Source: UBA5734 sp964528645 (GTDB lineage: Bacteria; Bacillota; Clostridia; Saccharofermentanales; UBA5734). From it: a DNA stretch of 32,315 bases. The translations under genes and the position numbers were made by a program. The stretch is from the NCBI GenBank assembly GCA_964528645.1, contig CAZGSR010000031.1, positions 1-32,315 on the forward strand, given 5' to 3'. Shown here piece by piece: positions 1 to 11,749 of this stretch. A model generated the notes under the pieces. The model was not told the DNA's origin. It saw nothing but the letters and a program-made list of their open reading frames with translations, and did not search any database. Within the stretch, counting starts at the first letter, position 1; the number at the start of each line of letters is the position of its first letter.

Positions 1-108
1 CTTGCTCGGTTTACGGGGCTTTTTGTTCTGCTAAACTGTAAAAGTCAGGTTATAGCACAGCTATGAATCTCATTCGGTCACATAATCACCCTCAGTAACC
101 GTTGAGCC

Positions 109-136
109 TTGCAATTGTGCCTGTTAAAAATACAAT
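109..136 (+). promoter_or_regulatory. Possible promoter for the small membrane protein gene
   Basis: TTGCAA at 109-114 and TACAAT at 131-136 are separated by 16 bases. If this promoter is used, the transcript would begin at or next to the ATG at 143, leaving almost no leader; a GGAG at 137-140 lies only two bases before the ATG, too close for a normal ribosome site. An alternative pair is TTGAGC (102-107) with TAAAAA (125-130). The rest of 1-108 shows nothing I can name. Confidence 0.3.
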
Positions 137-142
137 GGAGTC

Positions 143-469
143 ATGGAATCGGTATGGCACAAGCGTTTGATGGTTTCAGGCCTGGTCCTGGCCTTGCTCC
201 TGGCTGGCTACAGCTTGTTTTTCCGCACCTATCTCGATGCCGACCGCTACTTGGCCATGGCGCTGGAAGCAACGGGTGATGACCCGACCATCATTAATGC
301 CGACGAACCAGACTTTTCCGTTGGCTTTCATGAGGGTCGCCTGACGATCCATTTTATTTTCCAGACGGAGGCCAAGTCGGGGATTGGTTCGATCAGCCTC
401 TACATCGATCCCTTCCGAAAAACCTCTTTTGATGTCGAACGGAGCAACCATTACACAGGCTTGCCCTGA
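143..469 (+). CDS. Small membrane-anchored protein of unknown function
   Basis: A 108-residue protein that I do not recognise. Residues about 10-28 form one hydrophobic segment (LVLALLLAGYSLFF region) preceded by Lys and Arg, so it is probably a signal anchor with the remaining ~80 residues outside the membrane. There is no lipobox cysteine and no second membrane segment. The C-terminal part alternates short beta-like stretches with acidic residues. It lies 17 bases before the transglutaminase-fold gene, with an AAGGAG site between them (470-475 area), so the two are probably co-transcribed and may work together at the envelope; that link is inference. A start at the in-frame ATG at 170 is possible, because the site before 143 is poorly placed, but it would shorten the basic N-terminus before the membrane segment. 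Confidence 0.6.
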   Translation: MESVWHKRLMVSGLVLALLLAGYSLFFRTYLDADRYLAMALEATGDDPTIINADEPDFSVGFHEGRLTIHFIFQTEAKSGIGSISLYIDPFRKTSFDVERSNHYTGLP

Positions 470-486
470 AAAGGAGAACACCCAAC

Positions 487-1323
487 ATGCAATTGATTCG
501 AGAAAATCGTCCTTATGAAGATTATCTGGCCGCTCATTCACCGGTGAACTGTGACGAACCACGCGTGAGCTTTGTGGCCGAACACCTGATGGGCCGTCTG
601 TCCAGCCAGCTGGAGAATCCGGATGCCGCGCCCTGGTCTGATCCAGAGACCGCCCTGGTCCGGCTGACCTATGAATATGTCCGTAACAAAATTGCCAACT
701 CGACACCAGCCACTTCCGGCAAAATGACATGGCGGGCGTCCGAGGTCCTCAACGAGAAGGAAGGCACCTGCTATGGCAAGGCCAATCTGATCGCCGCTCT
801 CTTGCGCAAGAACGGCATCCCTGCCGGATTTGCCTACCAGTATCTGAGAGAAACTGCAGATGGCCCGCTGGTTCTACATGCCCTGAATGCCGTCTATCTC
901 GAGTCGCTGGGCGGCTGGGTTCGGCTCGATGCCAGCTTCACACCAGACTCCACCCGCCAGTCACCGCTCGAACAAGCTCCGGCGGAGTTCACCGCCGTTG
1001 ATCCCGATGCCCTGATCCGCCCTGTCCGCCCGGAACTGGGCGAAGATAACCTGCCGATCGTCTACGCCGAACCCGATGCTCAGCTGGCTGGTTTGTTCAA
1101 GCATGCGTCCAGCCTGCAGGAGCTCTGGGCCAGACGTCCGTCCCGCCTGACAGGTGGTGAGCACGATCATGGGCAGGAAAAAGCAGGCGAGAAAGCCTCG
1201 CCTGCCCGGGATGATTTGGATGAAAGTTTTCTCGATGTTCTGTATGGCGACCCTGATGATGAAGAATTCAGCAGCTGCAGCGGTGGCTGCTCCGGCTGCT
1301 CCGGAGGATGCAGCATCGGTTAA
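487..1323 (+). CDS. Transglutaminase-like protein with a C-terminal Cys-Gly-Ser tail
   Basis: A 278-residue protein with the transglutaminase/protease-like core. The triad is readable: Cys95 in EGTCYGKAN, His131 in LVLHALNAVYL and Asp148 in WVRLDAS, spaced as in bacterial transglutaminase-core domains. Such proteins are cysteine hydrolases or amide-exchanging enzymes; the substrate cannot be told from sequence. No signal peptide is visible, so it is probably cytoplasmic. Residues 221-262 are a charged, acidic linker, and the last 16 residues are a Cys/Gly/Ser tail with cysteines 264, 268, 271 and 275 (CX3CX2CX3C), unusual for this fold and possibly a metal-binding or modification site. An AAGGAG ribosome site precedes the ATG. 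The gene ends three bases before the end of the convergent amylosucrase gene, with no room for a separate terminator. Confidence 0.8.
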   Translation: MQLIRENRPYEDYLAAHSPVNCDEPRVSFVAEHLMGRLSSQLENPDAAPWSDPETALVRLTYEYVRNKIANSTPATSGKMTWRASEVLNEKEGTCYGKANLIAALLRKNGIPAGFAYQYLRETADGPLVLHALNAVYLESLGGWVRLDASFTPDSTRQSPLEQAPAEFTAVDPDALIRPVRPELGEDNLPIVYAEPDAQLAGLFKHASSLQELWARRPSRLTGGEHDHGQEKAGEKASPARDDLDESFLDVLYGDPDDEEFSSCSGGCSGCSGGCSIG

Positions 1324-1326
1324 GCG

Positions 1327-3177
1327 TCAAGCGTGCCCTTTGATCCAGAGATACTCGAATGGACCGAGCAAGATACGGTCGTTGTTGAAATCAACTGTCT
1401 TGCCGCTGATCAGGTCGATCTTCTTGCCGAAGATCCCGACGCCGTGGAACGCATTGGTGTCGACCCACTGGCGATCTTCGCTGTAATTGCCGAGGAAAAC
1501 CAGAGCGTCATCATGGTGGTATTTGACGAAGCTGTAGACAGGATTTTCATAGCATTCGATGATCTTGGCCGGGATATCGGAACGGAACAGCTCGTGCTCT
1601 GTGCGGATCCGGATCAGTTTTTGCAGGGGCTGGAAGACTTGCCCTTCGCTGGTTGACAGGTCATGCCGGCGTTCGGCCCGTTCCCAATCGAAGAAGGGGC
1701 GGTGCAGCCAGCGGCTGTCGTGAGCCTTTTTCGGATCCTGCTTATAGGAATAGTCGTTCAGGGTGGCGATTTCATCGCCGCTGTAAATCAAAGGCATGCC
1801 GGATTCTGCCAGGAGCTGGGCGTGAATCAGGAGGATGCGCTTGGTGGCGAGTTCCTGCTGGTAGAGATCATGATTCTCCAGCGCCATCTCCAGACCAGCC
1901 AGGCTGGCCAGGGAGCCGCTGTTCCTGGCATCGAGGGTCTCGGGATTGAATTCGTACAACTCACCGCGCGAATGGCTGAAGGAATGGTCGCCCTTGTAGA
2001 AGCTGATCAGGTATTGCTTATGGGCTTCGGGCGAAAATCCCATGGCCTTGAGAATGTTGTCATTGAGCCCCCAACCGATGTCGTCGTGACAGCGGGCATA
2101 GGTGATCCAGCAAGCACTGTGCGGGATCTTGAAGCCATATTTGACACTTTTGGCCATCAGGCGGGCATCGCGGGTCGCAAGCGTGTTCCAGATATTGACC
2201 ATGTGGGCGGCGTTGTAAAGCACCTGGCATTCCTGATGCTCATCGGTACCGAAATATTTGACGATCTGGAACGGCTCGACAATCGCCTCACCGAGCAGGA
2301 CAAGGCTGGGGCAAACCTGGTCGACAATCAGGCGCAGCATCTTGAGCAGGGTGTGGACCTGGGGCAGGTTGCGACAATTGGTGCCAAGCTCTTTCCACAT
2401 GAAGGGGATGGCATCGAGGCGGATGACTGAGACGCCGGTATTGGCCAAGTAGAGCAAGATGTCGGTCATGCGCAGGAAAACATCGGGATTGTGATAATTG
2501 AGGTCCCACTGGAATTCGTAAAAGGACGTGAAAACCCATTTCTGGATCTGTTCGTAATAGGTAAAATTGCCGGGTGCGACTTTGGGGAAAACTTCCGGGA
2601 CGGTCTCCTCGAATTTGCGCGGGATATCATCCGTGTCGTACATGAAATAAAGATCCTGGTATTCCTTTTCACCAGCAAGGGCGCGCAGGGCCCATTCATG
2701 GTCCTTGGCCGTGTGGTTGACGACATAGTCGAGACAGACATGGATGCCTTCGGCGCGCAGCCGGGCAACCAGCTCACGGAACTGGTCCATCGTTCCGAAC
2801 CGGGGATCGATCTCGCGGTAGTCTGCTACCGCATATCCACCATCGTTCTCACCTTCCCTGGCCTTAAGCAGCGGCATGAAATGGATATACGTGATCCCGA
2901 GCTCTTTGAAATAGGGGATTTTCTCGATCACGCCAGCCAAGTCACCGGCAAACAGGTCGGTGTAGAGCATCATGCCCACCAGGCGGTTGGACATGTACCA
3001 GGATAGATCCCTCTGGTCAGATTCTTTCAGCTCAGGGGAGCGGGCTGCCGAGGCGTCGGCCATGATCTGGTGTAGCCGGTTGAGATGTGTCTGGCTGTCA
3101 TGGGGATAGAGACTGGTAAAAAGCTGTTCGAGATGTTCCTGTTTATGGGTCTGGTGCGCGAAGTGTGAAGAGGCCAT
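1327..3177 (-). CDS. Amylosucrase (GH13 family glucosyltransferase)
   Basis: A 616-residue GH13 enzyme that best fits amylosucrase, which uses sucrose to extend alpha-1,4-glucan and releases fructose. The N-terminal ~65 residues form a helical segment typical of amylosucrases (length in the family about 620-650), followed by the (beta/alpha)8 barrel. Visible motifs are DYVVNH (150-155), the nucleophile Asp255 in VIRLDAIPF, the acid/base Glu297 in LLGEAIVEP, and His364-Asp365 in CHDDIGWG, matching the R-D / E / H-D pattern of the Neisseria enzyme. No signal peptide is present, so it acts in the cytoplasm. Sucrose hydrolase or sucrose phosphorylase are less likely given the N-terminal domain and the YNAAHMVNIWN region. 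It is monocistronic, with its own promoter at 3270-3298, and sits apart from any sugar transporter. Family is confident; exact product profile is not. Confidence 0.85.
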   Translation of the reverse strand: MASSHFAHQTHKQEHLEQLFTSLYPHDSQTHLNRLHQIMADASAARSPELKESDQRDLSWYMSNRLVGMMLYTDLFAGDLAGVIEKIPYFKELGITYIHFMPLLKAREGENDGGYAVADYREIDPRFGTMDQFRELVARLRAEGIHVCLDYVVNHTAKDHEWALRALAGEKEYQDLYFMYDTDDIPRKFEETVPEVFPKVAPGNFTYYEQIQKWVFTSFYEFQWDLNYHNPDVFLRMTDILLYLANTGVSVIRLDAIPFMWKELGTNCRNLPQVHTLLKMLRLIVDQVCPSLVLLGEAIVEPFQIVKYFGTDEHQECQVLYNAAHMVNIWNTLATRDARLMAKSVKYGFKIPHSACWITYARCHDDIGWGLNDNILKAMGFSPEAHKQYLISFYKGDHSFSHSRGELYEFNPETLDARNSGSLASLAGLEMALENHDLYQQELATKRILLIHAQLLAESGMPLIYSGDEIATLNDYSYKQDPKKAHDSRWLHRPFFDWERAERRHDLSTSEGQVFQPLQKLIRIRTEHELFRSDIPAKIIECYENPVYSFVKYHHDDALVFLGNYSEDRQWVDTNAFHGVGIFGKKIDLISGKTVDFNNDRILLGPFEYLWIKGHA

Positions 3178-3269
3178 TGGAAATACCTGACCTTTCTCAA
3201 AATCTGGCAGCTTCTGTTGAAAAGCTGCTGACTGCCGCCGATCTGGGACGACAGGATGTTCTTATAAAC

Positions 3270-3298
3270 AGTTTAATCAGCGCAACAGGGTGTGTCAA
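3270..3298 (-). promoter_or_regulatory. Promoter of the amylosucrase gene
   Basis: On the minus strand a perfect TTGACA (3298 down to 3293) is followed after 17 bases by TAAACT (3275 to 3270), about 90 bases ahead of the start codon. The region between carries no obvious operator. A separate TATAAT at 3357-3362 on the plus strand probably serves the divergent gene at 3392, but I see no good -35 for it. Confidence 0.6.
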
Positions 3299-3391
3299 TC
3301 GATTAACCGAAGCGTGGCCAGAATAGATCGGTCTGTCTTGGCTCGGTTTGATCCGTTATAATCAGGGTAACCAATTCCGGAGGTTTCGGCA

Positions 3392-4525
3392 ATGAGCATG
3401 GTGTTTCCAGATTACACTCACAGTATCCTTAACCTGGCCAGTTCGATCCTCAAGGCTTATGGCTGCGAGTGCCGTCATCCAAGCCTGCCGGTGCTTGACC
3501 AGGCACTGGCTGAGCCGCACAAGAACCGGATTTTCCTGATCCTGGATGCCATGGGCGACGCATTCGTCAAACGGCAACTGGCAGCAGATGGTTATTTCCG
3601 CAGCCATCAGGTCGATACACTGACTTCGGTCTATCCTTGTACGACAACTGCGGCAACAACCTCCATGCTGTCTGGACTCTCCCCGGCTGAGCATGGCTGG
3701 CTGGGCTGGAGCCCCTGGTTTCGCGAATATGGCCGGATCATCGACGTCTATCTCGACCGGGACAGCCTGTCGGGCCAGGAGATCAAGCCCCCAGCCGGAG
3801 AGCTGATGCCTTATGAAGATCTCGGGCGCAAGATCTATGCTGCCACACGTGGATCCGTCGGGCTGCACCGGATCCAGCCCAATTTTGCCGAGGATGGCGT
3901 CGATACCTTTGACCAAGTGATCGAACGCATGCGCGACTATGCCGCACTGCCCGGACCGCAGCTGATCCTGGCCTACTGGCACCAGCCTGATTCACGGATG
4001 CATAATGAAGGGCCATACAGTCCAGCGGTCCTCGCCGAGGTCCAGACGTTCGAGCGCCAGCTCTCAGCGCTGATGGAGGAACTCGACGATACGCTGCTGG
4101 TCATTTCTGCAGACCATGGCCAGGTTCCTGTCGAGCGGGAGGTCTATCTCGATGACCACCCCGAGATTCTCGAATGCCTGGTAGTCCCGCCGACGCTGGA
4201 AACCCGCGCCGTGTCATTTTTTGTCAAAAACCACCGCCGGGCCGATTTTGTCGCGCGCTTCCAGGCGGCGCTCGGCGATTGCTACCTCCTGATGGACCGA
4301 GACCAGGTTCTGGCCCGGGAATTATTCGGCCCTGGTCCGGCTCACCGCAAGATCGACGATTTCCTTGGCGATTTCCTGGCCTGTGCGACCGGAAATACCA
4401 TCATCCGCTATCACGGCCGGTTTGAACGGACACGGCAGGTCTTCCATGGCCATCACGCCGGATTGTGCCCGGAAGAGATGCTGGTGCCGTTGATTGTAAC
4501 AAAATCAGATCGCCTAACCGTTTGA
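3392..4525 (+). CDS. Alkaline-phosphatase-superfamily hydrolase (nucleotide pyrophosphatase/phosphodiesterase type)
   Basis: A 377-residue member of the type I phosphodiesterase/nucleotide pyrophosphatase branch of the alkaline phosphatase superfamily. The two-metal site residues can be read in order: Asp52 in LILDAMGD, the nucleophile Thr in YPCTTTAATTSMLSG (Thr85/86), Asp200 and His204 in WHQPDSRMH, Asp241-His242 in SADHGQ, and a late His in GHHAGL (354/355). This set is used to hydrolyse phosphodiesters or pyrophosphates; substrate unknown. There is no signal peptide or membrane segment, so it is probably intracellular, unlike many secreted relatives. GGAGG at 3378-3382 supports this ATG; a second in-frame ATG lies two codons on. 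It stands alone, divergent from amylosucrase. Confidence 0.8.
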   Translation: MSMVFPDYTHSILNLASSILKAYGCECRHPSLPVLDQALAEPHKNRIFLILDAMGDAFVKRQLAADGYFRSHQVDTLTSVYPCTTTAATTSMLSGLSPAEHGWLGWSPWFREYGRIIDVYLDRDSLSGQEIKPPAGELMPYEDLGRKIYAATRGSVGLHRIQPNFAEDGVDTFDQVIERMRDYAALPGPQLILAYWHQPDSRMHNEGPYSPAVLAEVQTFERQLSALMEELDDTLLVISADHGQVPVEREVYLDDHPEILECLVVPPTLETRAVSFFVKNHRRADFVARFQAALGDCYLLMDRDQVLARELFGPGPAHRKIDDFLGDFLACATGNTIIRYHGRFERTRQVFHGHHAGLCPEEMLVPLIVTKSDRLTV

Positions 4526-4559
4526 TTTTGCAGCAATCAGCCGTTTAATGGATGAAAGG

Positions 4560-4588
4560 TTGCGTTATTATCAATTTCCAGATAAAAT
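4560..4588 (+). promoter_or_regulatory. Promoter of the basic-tail protein gene
   Basis: TTGCGT (4560-4565), a 17-base spacer and TAAAAT (4583-4588) lie about 75 bases before the ATG at 4663. The surrounding 4540-4625 stretch is clearly more AT-rich than the flanking genes. Confidence 0.45.
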
Positions 4589-4662
4589 AGGTCCAAATTC
4601 GGATTATTAACAATATGTGAACGATTCCGAATGCATGGTATTGACCAGGGAGGCTCCAATTC

Positions 4663-5169
4663 ATGATTATCAAAGTTGAACGGAAAATTTATAACACGGA
4701 GACGGCAGAGCTGATTGCCGAGACAGCCCAGGGCAGCTACGGCGATAGCATGGGTTTTGAGGAAAAGCTCTACAAGCGTGGCCCGGGTGACTATTTCATC
4801 TATGGCCATGGCGGTGAGACTTCTCCTTACCCGCAGCCCGGCCTGTTCGTTCTTTCAGCCCAGGATGCCCGGGCCTGGCTCGAGCGTGTCGCTGGCGCAG
4901 AGGCAGTCGACAAGGAATTCAACGTTGCCAGGAAAACGGTCGTGAAAAAAGCCGTCGCCAAGAAAGAAGCAGCACCGGAAGTTAAAGCGGAACCCGAGGC
5001 AAAAAAAGCCCCTGCCAAGAAAGCAGCTGTGAAAAAGGAAGTTGTTGCTGAAGGTGCAGACGTGAAAGCAGCTCCTGCAGCCAAGAAAGTGGCTGTTAAA
5101 AAAGTTGCAGCTGAAAAGGCACCGAAAGCAGAAAAGGCACCGAAAGCCCCGAAGGCACCGAAAGCTTAA
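4663..5169 (+). CDS. Small globular domain fused to a Lys/Ala/Pro-rich histone-H1-like tail
   Basis: A 168-residue two-part protein. Residues 1-85 resemble a family of small uncharacterised Firmicute proteins of the pattern 'KYNTETAELI ... LYRKxxGEYFxYGxGG' (here LYKRGPGDYFIYGHGG); I recognise the pattern from memory, not from a search. From about residue 88 to the end the sequence is low complexity, built of KKAVAKKE, AKKAPAKKA and APKA-type units, like the C-terminal tails of histone H1-like and AlgP-like bacterial proteins. Such tails are disordered, strongly basic and bind nucleic acid, so a DNA- or RNA-associated role is plausible but inferred. A GGGAGG site at 4647-4652 supports the start, and a strong terminator follows at 5200. 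It is a single-gene unit. Confidence 0.75.
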   Translation: MIIKVERKIYNTETAELIAETAQGSYGDSMGFEEKLYKRGPGDYFIYGHGGETSPYPQPGLFVLSAQDARAWLERVAGAEAVDKEFNVARKTVVKKAVAKKEAAPEVKAEPEAKKAPAKKAAVKKEVVAEGADVKAAPAAKKVAVKKVAAEKAPKAEKAPKAPKAPKA

Positions 5170-5199
5170 GCTCCGACACTATAAAACCAGATCCAGAAG

Positions 5200-5233
5200 G
5201 TCGTCTCAAGATGTACGCTTGAGGCGACTTTTT
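5200..5233 (+). terminator. Intrinsic terminator of the basic-tail protein gene
   Basis: An 11-bp stem (GTCGTCTCAAG, 5200-5210, with CTTGAGGCGAC, 5218-5228; one G-U pair) with a seven-base loop is followed by five T residues. Confidence 0.9.
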
Positions 5234-5308
5234 GCGTGACAGAACAGGCTGTGTCAACGAGAGGGTCATACGCCAGGTTCCAGAGATCCCTGCACCCAAG
5301 AGCAAATG

Positions 5309-5340
5309 AAAAGGGCCATCTCCGTGGAGACAGCCCTTTT
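5309..5340 (-). terminator. Bidirectional terminator after gltD
   Basis: AAAAGGGC (5309-5316) pairs with GCCCTTTT (5333-5340), and the inner TCTC/GAGA continues the stem after one mismatch. A-rich and T-rich flanks on both sides allow it to work in either direction. It lies 51 bases beyond the gltD stop codon and separates the minus-strand glt operon from the plus-strand gene to its left. Confidence 0.8.
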
Positions 5341-5390
5341 ATTGTCTGTGAACCAGCGTTCTGGCCGGGATGATGGATCCAAAACATGCC

Positions 5391-6875
5391 TTACGGCAGC
5401 AGACTGTCACCCATCAGGAAACGGTCGCATTCGCGGGCGGCGGCGCGGCCTTCATTGATGGCCCAGACGACCAGGCTCTGGCCGCGGCGCATGTCGCCAG
5501 CGGCAAAGACGCCTTTGACATTGGTGGTAAAGGTACCATGCTCAGCTTTGGCATTGGAGCGGGCGTCGCGCGTGACACCGAGCTCGGACAGCACGGTGTC
5601 TTCCGGACCGAGGAATCCCATGGCGAGAAGGACCAGCTGAGCCGGCCAGATTTTTTCGGTGCCAGGCACCTCGACCGGAATCATCCGGCCTTGGGGATCC
5701 TTCTGCCAGTCGACCTCGATGGTGTGGACTTCCTGCAGCTGGCCATTCTCATCGCCGACGAACTTTTTAGCGGTGGTGAGGTAGGTGCGCGGATCGTTGC
5801 CATAGAGTGCGATGGCTTCTTCCTGGCCATAATCGGTTTTCAGGACGAAGGGCCATTGCGGCCAGGGATTGTTAGGCGCGCGAGAATCCCGCGGCCGGGG
5901 CAGGATCTCGATCTGGTTGACTGTGCGGCAACCGTGACGGATGCTGGTGCCGACACAGTCGGTGCCCGTGTCACCCCCACCGATGACCAGGACATCCTTG
6001 CCTTGGGCAGAAATGGCCTGTCCGTCTGCTAACTGGGAGTCGAGAAGGCTCTTGGTGTTGGCTTTGAGGAAATCCATCGCGAAATAGACGCCCTTGAGCT
6101 CACGGCCTTCGATCGGCAGATCGCGCGGTTTGGTTGCACCACCACAGAGCACGACCGCGTCGTTCTCAGCTTTGAGTGTGGCAGCTGAGAGGTCTTTGCC
6201 GACCTCAGTCGAGGTGACGAATGCGACCCCTTCTGCGGCCATCAGGTCGACGCGGCGCTGGACAACGGATTTGTCCAGTTTCATGTTCGGGATGCCGTAC
6301 ATCAGCAGGCCGCCGATCCGGTCCGCTCGCTCATAGACGGTGACCGTGTGGCCCGCTTTGTTGAGCTGGTCGGCACAGGCCAGGCCAGAAGGGCCAGAGC
6401 CGATGACGGCCACCTTTTTACCGGTGCGCTGCAGGGGTGGCTGGGGTGTGATCCAACCTTCCTCCCAGGCTTTGTCGACGATGTAGACTTCGTTGTTCTT
6501 GATCGTGACCTGGGGGTCGTTGATGCCGACCGTGCAGGCGCCCTCGCAGGGTGCCGGGCAGACGCGGCCTGTGAACTCGGCGAAATTGTTCGTCTTCCTG
6601 AGGCGTTCCCAGGCTTCACGCCAGCGGCCGCGGTAGATCAGATCATTCCATTCCGGGATCAGGTTATTGATCGGGCAGCCAGAGGCAGCGTTGTTGATCA
6701 GGACACCAGAATGGCAGAACGGGATGCCGCAGTCCATGCAGCGGGCCCCCTGGAGCTGCTGTTGTTCATCGGAAAAGTGTTCGTGGAATTCGTTCCAGTC
6801 TTTGATGCGTTCGAGCGGCTGACGGTCCGGCGGCAGCTCGCGCTTGTATTCCATAAAGCCAGTGGGTTTACCCAT
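5391..6875 (-). CDS. gltD: Glutamate synthase (NADPH) small subunit
   Basis: The 494-residue beta subunit of bacterial glutamate synthase. It takes electrons from NADPH through FAD and hands them over to the large subunit for making glutamate from glutamine and 2-oxoglutarate. The N-terminal cysteines 46, 49, 54 and 67 (RCMDCGIPFC, then SGCP) and 106, 110, 114 (CPAPCEGAC) are the cluster ligands of the DPYD-like ferredoxin domain. The FAD-binding GSGPSG is at 159-164 and the NADPH-binding GGGDTG at 299-304. Length is normal. It follows gltB by 18 bases in the same direction and shares its promoter. Confidence 0.97.
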   Translation of the reverse strand: MGKPTGFMEYKRELPPDRQPLERIKDWNEFHEHFSDEQQQLQGARCMDCGIPFCHSGVLINNAASGCPINNLIPEWNDLIYRGRWREAWERLRKTNNFAEFTGRVCPAPCEGACTVGINDPQVTIKNNEVYIVDKAWEEGWITPQPPLQRTGKKVAVIGSGPSGLACADQLNKAGHTVTVYERADRIGGLLMYGIPNMKLDKSVVQRRVDLMAAEGVAFVTSTEVGKDLSAATLKAENDAVVLCGGATKPRDLPIEGRELKGVYFAMDFLKANTKSLLDSQLADGQAISAQGKDVLVIGGGDTGTDCVGTSIRHGCRTVNQIEILPRPRDSRAPNNPWPQWPFVLKTDYGQEEAIALYGNDPRTYLTTAKKFVGDENGQLQEVHTIEVDWQKDPQGRMIPVEVPGTEKIWPAQLVLLAMGFLGPEDTVLSELGVTRDARSNAKAEHGTFTTNVKGVFAAGDMRRGQSLVVWAINEGRAAARECDRFLMGDSLLP

Positions 6876-6893
6876 GTGTGTTCCTCCGTTCCG

Positions 6894-11492
<4,599 letters not shown>

Positions 11493-11556
11493 AAATCGTC
11501 CTCCTGTTTTCGAGCCATTGCGATCGCAAACAACCCCGCAATGGCCGGGATGAAAT

Positions 11557-11572
11557 AGATCGCCGTTGATCT
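11557..11572 (-). promoter_or_regulatory. ANTAR-like six-base-loop hairpin in the gltB leader
   Basis: In the minus-strand transcript AGATC pairs perfectly with GATCT around the loop AACGGC, which has A at position 1 and G at position 4, the signature recognised by ANTAR antiterminators. The same loop class (AATGGC) occurs in the glnA leader of this window. Here the hairpin lies after, not before, the terminator-like hairpin at 11581-11623; a weak CCCG/CGGG stem followed by TTGTTT comes next (11525-11548). An 8-bp repeat, GCCATTGC/GCAATGGC (11545-11538 with 11521-11514), could form a third stem close to the ribosome site. Confidence 0.4.
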
Positions 11573-11580
11573 TGCAAAAT

Positions 11581-11623
11581 AGAAAAGGACCATTCAGCTT
11601 ATGTTGCCATAAAATGATGGTCC
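11581..11623 (-). terminator. Terminator-like hairpin in the gltB leader
   Basis: GGACCAT (11623-11617) pairs with ATGGTCC (11593-11587), followed by TTTTCTATTTT. Inside the loop, TTATG and CATAA pair around a GCAA tetraloop (11612-11599). It begins within a few bases of the predicted transcription start, so it would stop transcription before gltB unless overcome. Confidence 0.6.
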
Positions 11624-11627
11624 CTTG

Positions 11628-11656
11628 AGTATATCACCGTATTTTTCGCGGTTCAA
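11628..11656 (-). promoter_or_regulatory. Promoter of gltBD
   Basis: On the minus strand TTGAAC (11656-11651), a 17-base spacer and TATACT (11633-11628). A perfect TTGACA slightly upstream (11670-11665) has no matching -10 at the right distance. The surroundings are AT-rich. Confidence 0.6.
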
Positions 11657-11713
11657 TTGATTTTTGTCAAAAAGTGATTTGCAATAAGAAAAGTTAATAC
11701 TTGCAGAATGACT

Positions 11714-11733
11714 AAAAATTGGTCTGACAGACC
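11714..11733 (-). terminator. Probable terminator of nadBC
   Basis: On the minus strand GGTCT-GTC-AGACC (11733-11721) is followed by AATTTTT. The stem has only five pairs, so it may be leaky, but it sits 16 bases after the nadC stop codon and ahead of the gltB promoter. Confidence 0.5.
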
Positions 11734-11749
11734 CCGGTCATGCTCTGAA

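Noticed and set aside
4920..5169. Lys/Ala repeats at the end of the 4663-5169 gene as a sequencing or frameshift artefact
   Set aside because: The frame is kept to a proper stop codon, followed by a strong terminator 30 bases on, and the base composition fits genuine Lys/Ala/Pro codons.
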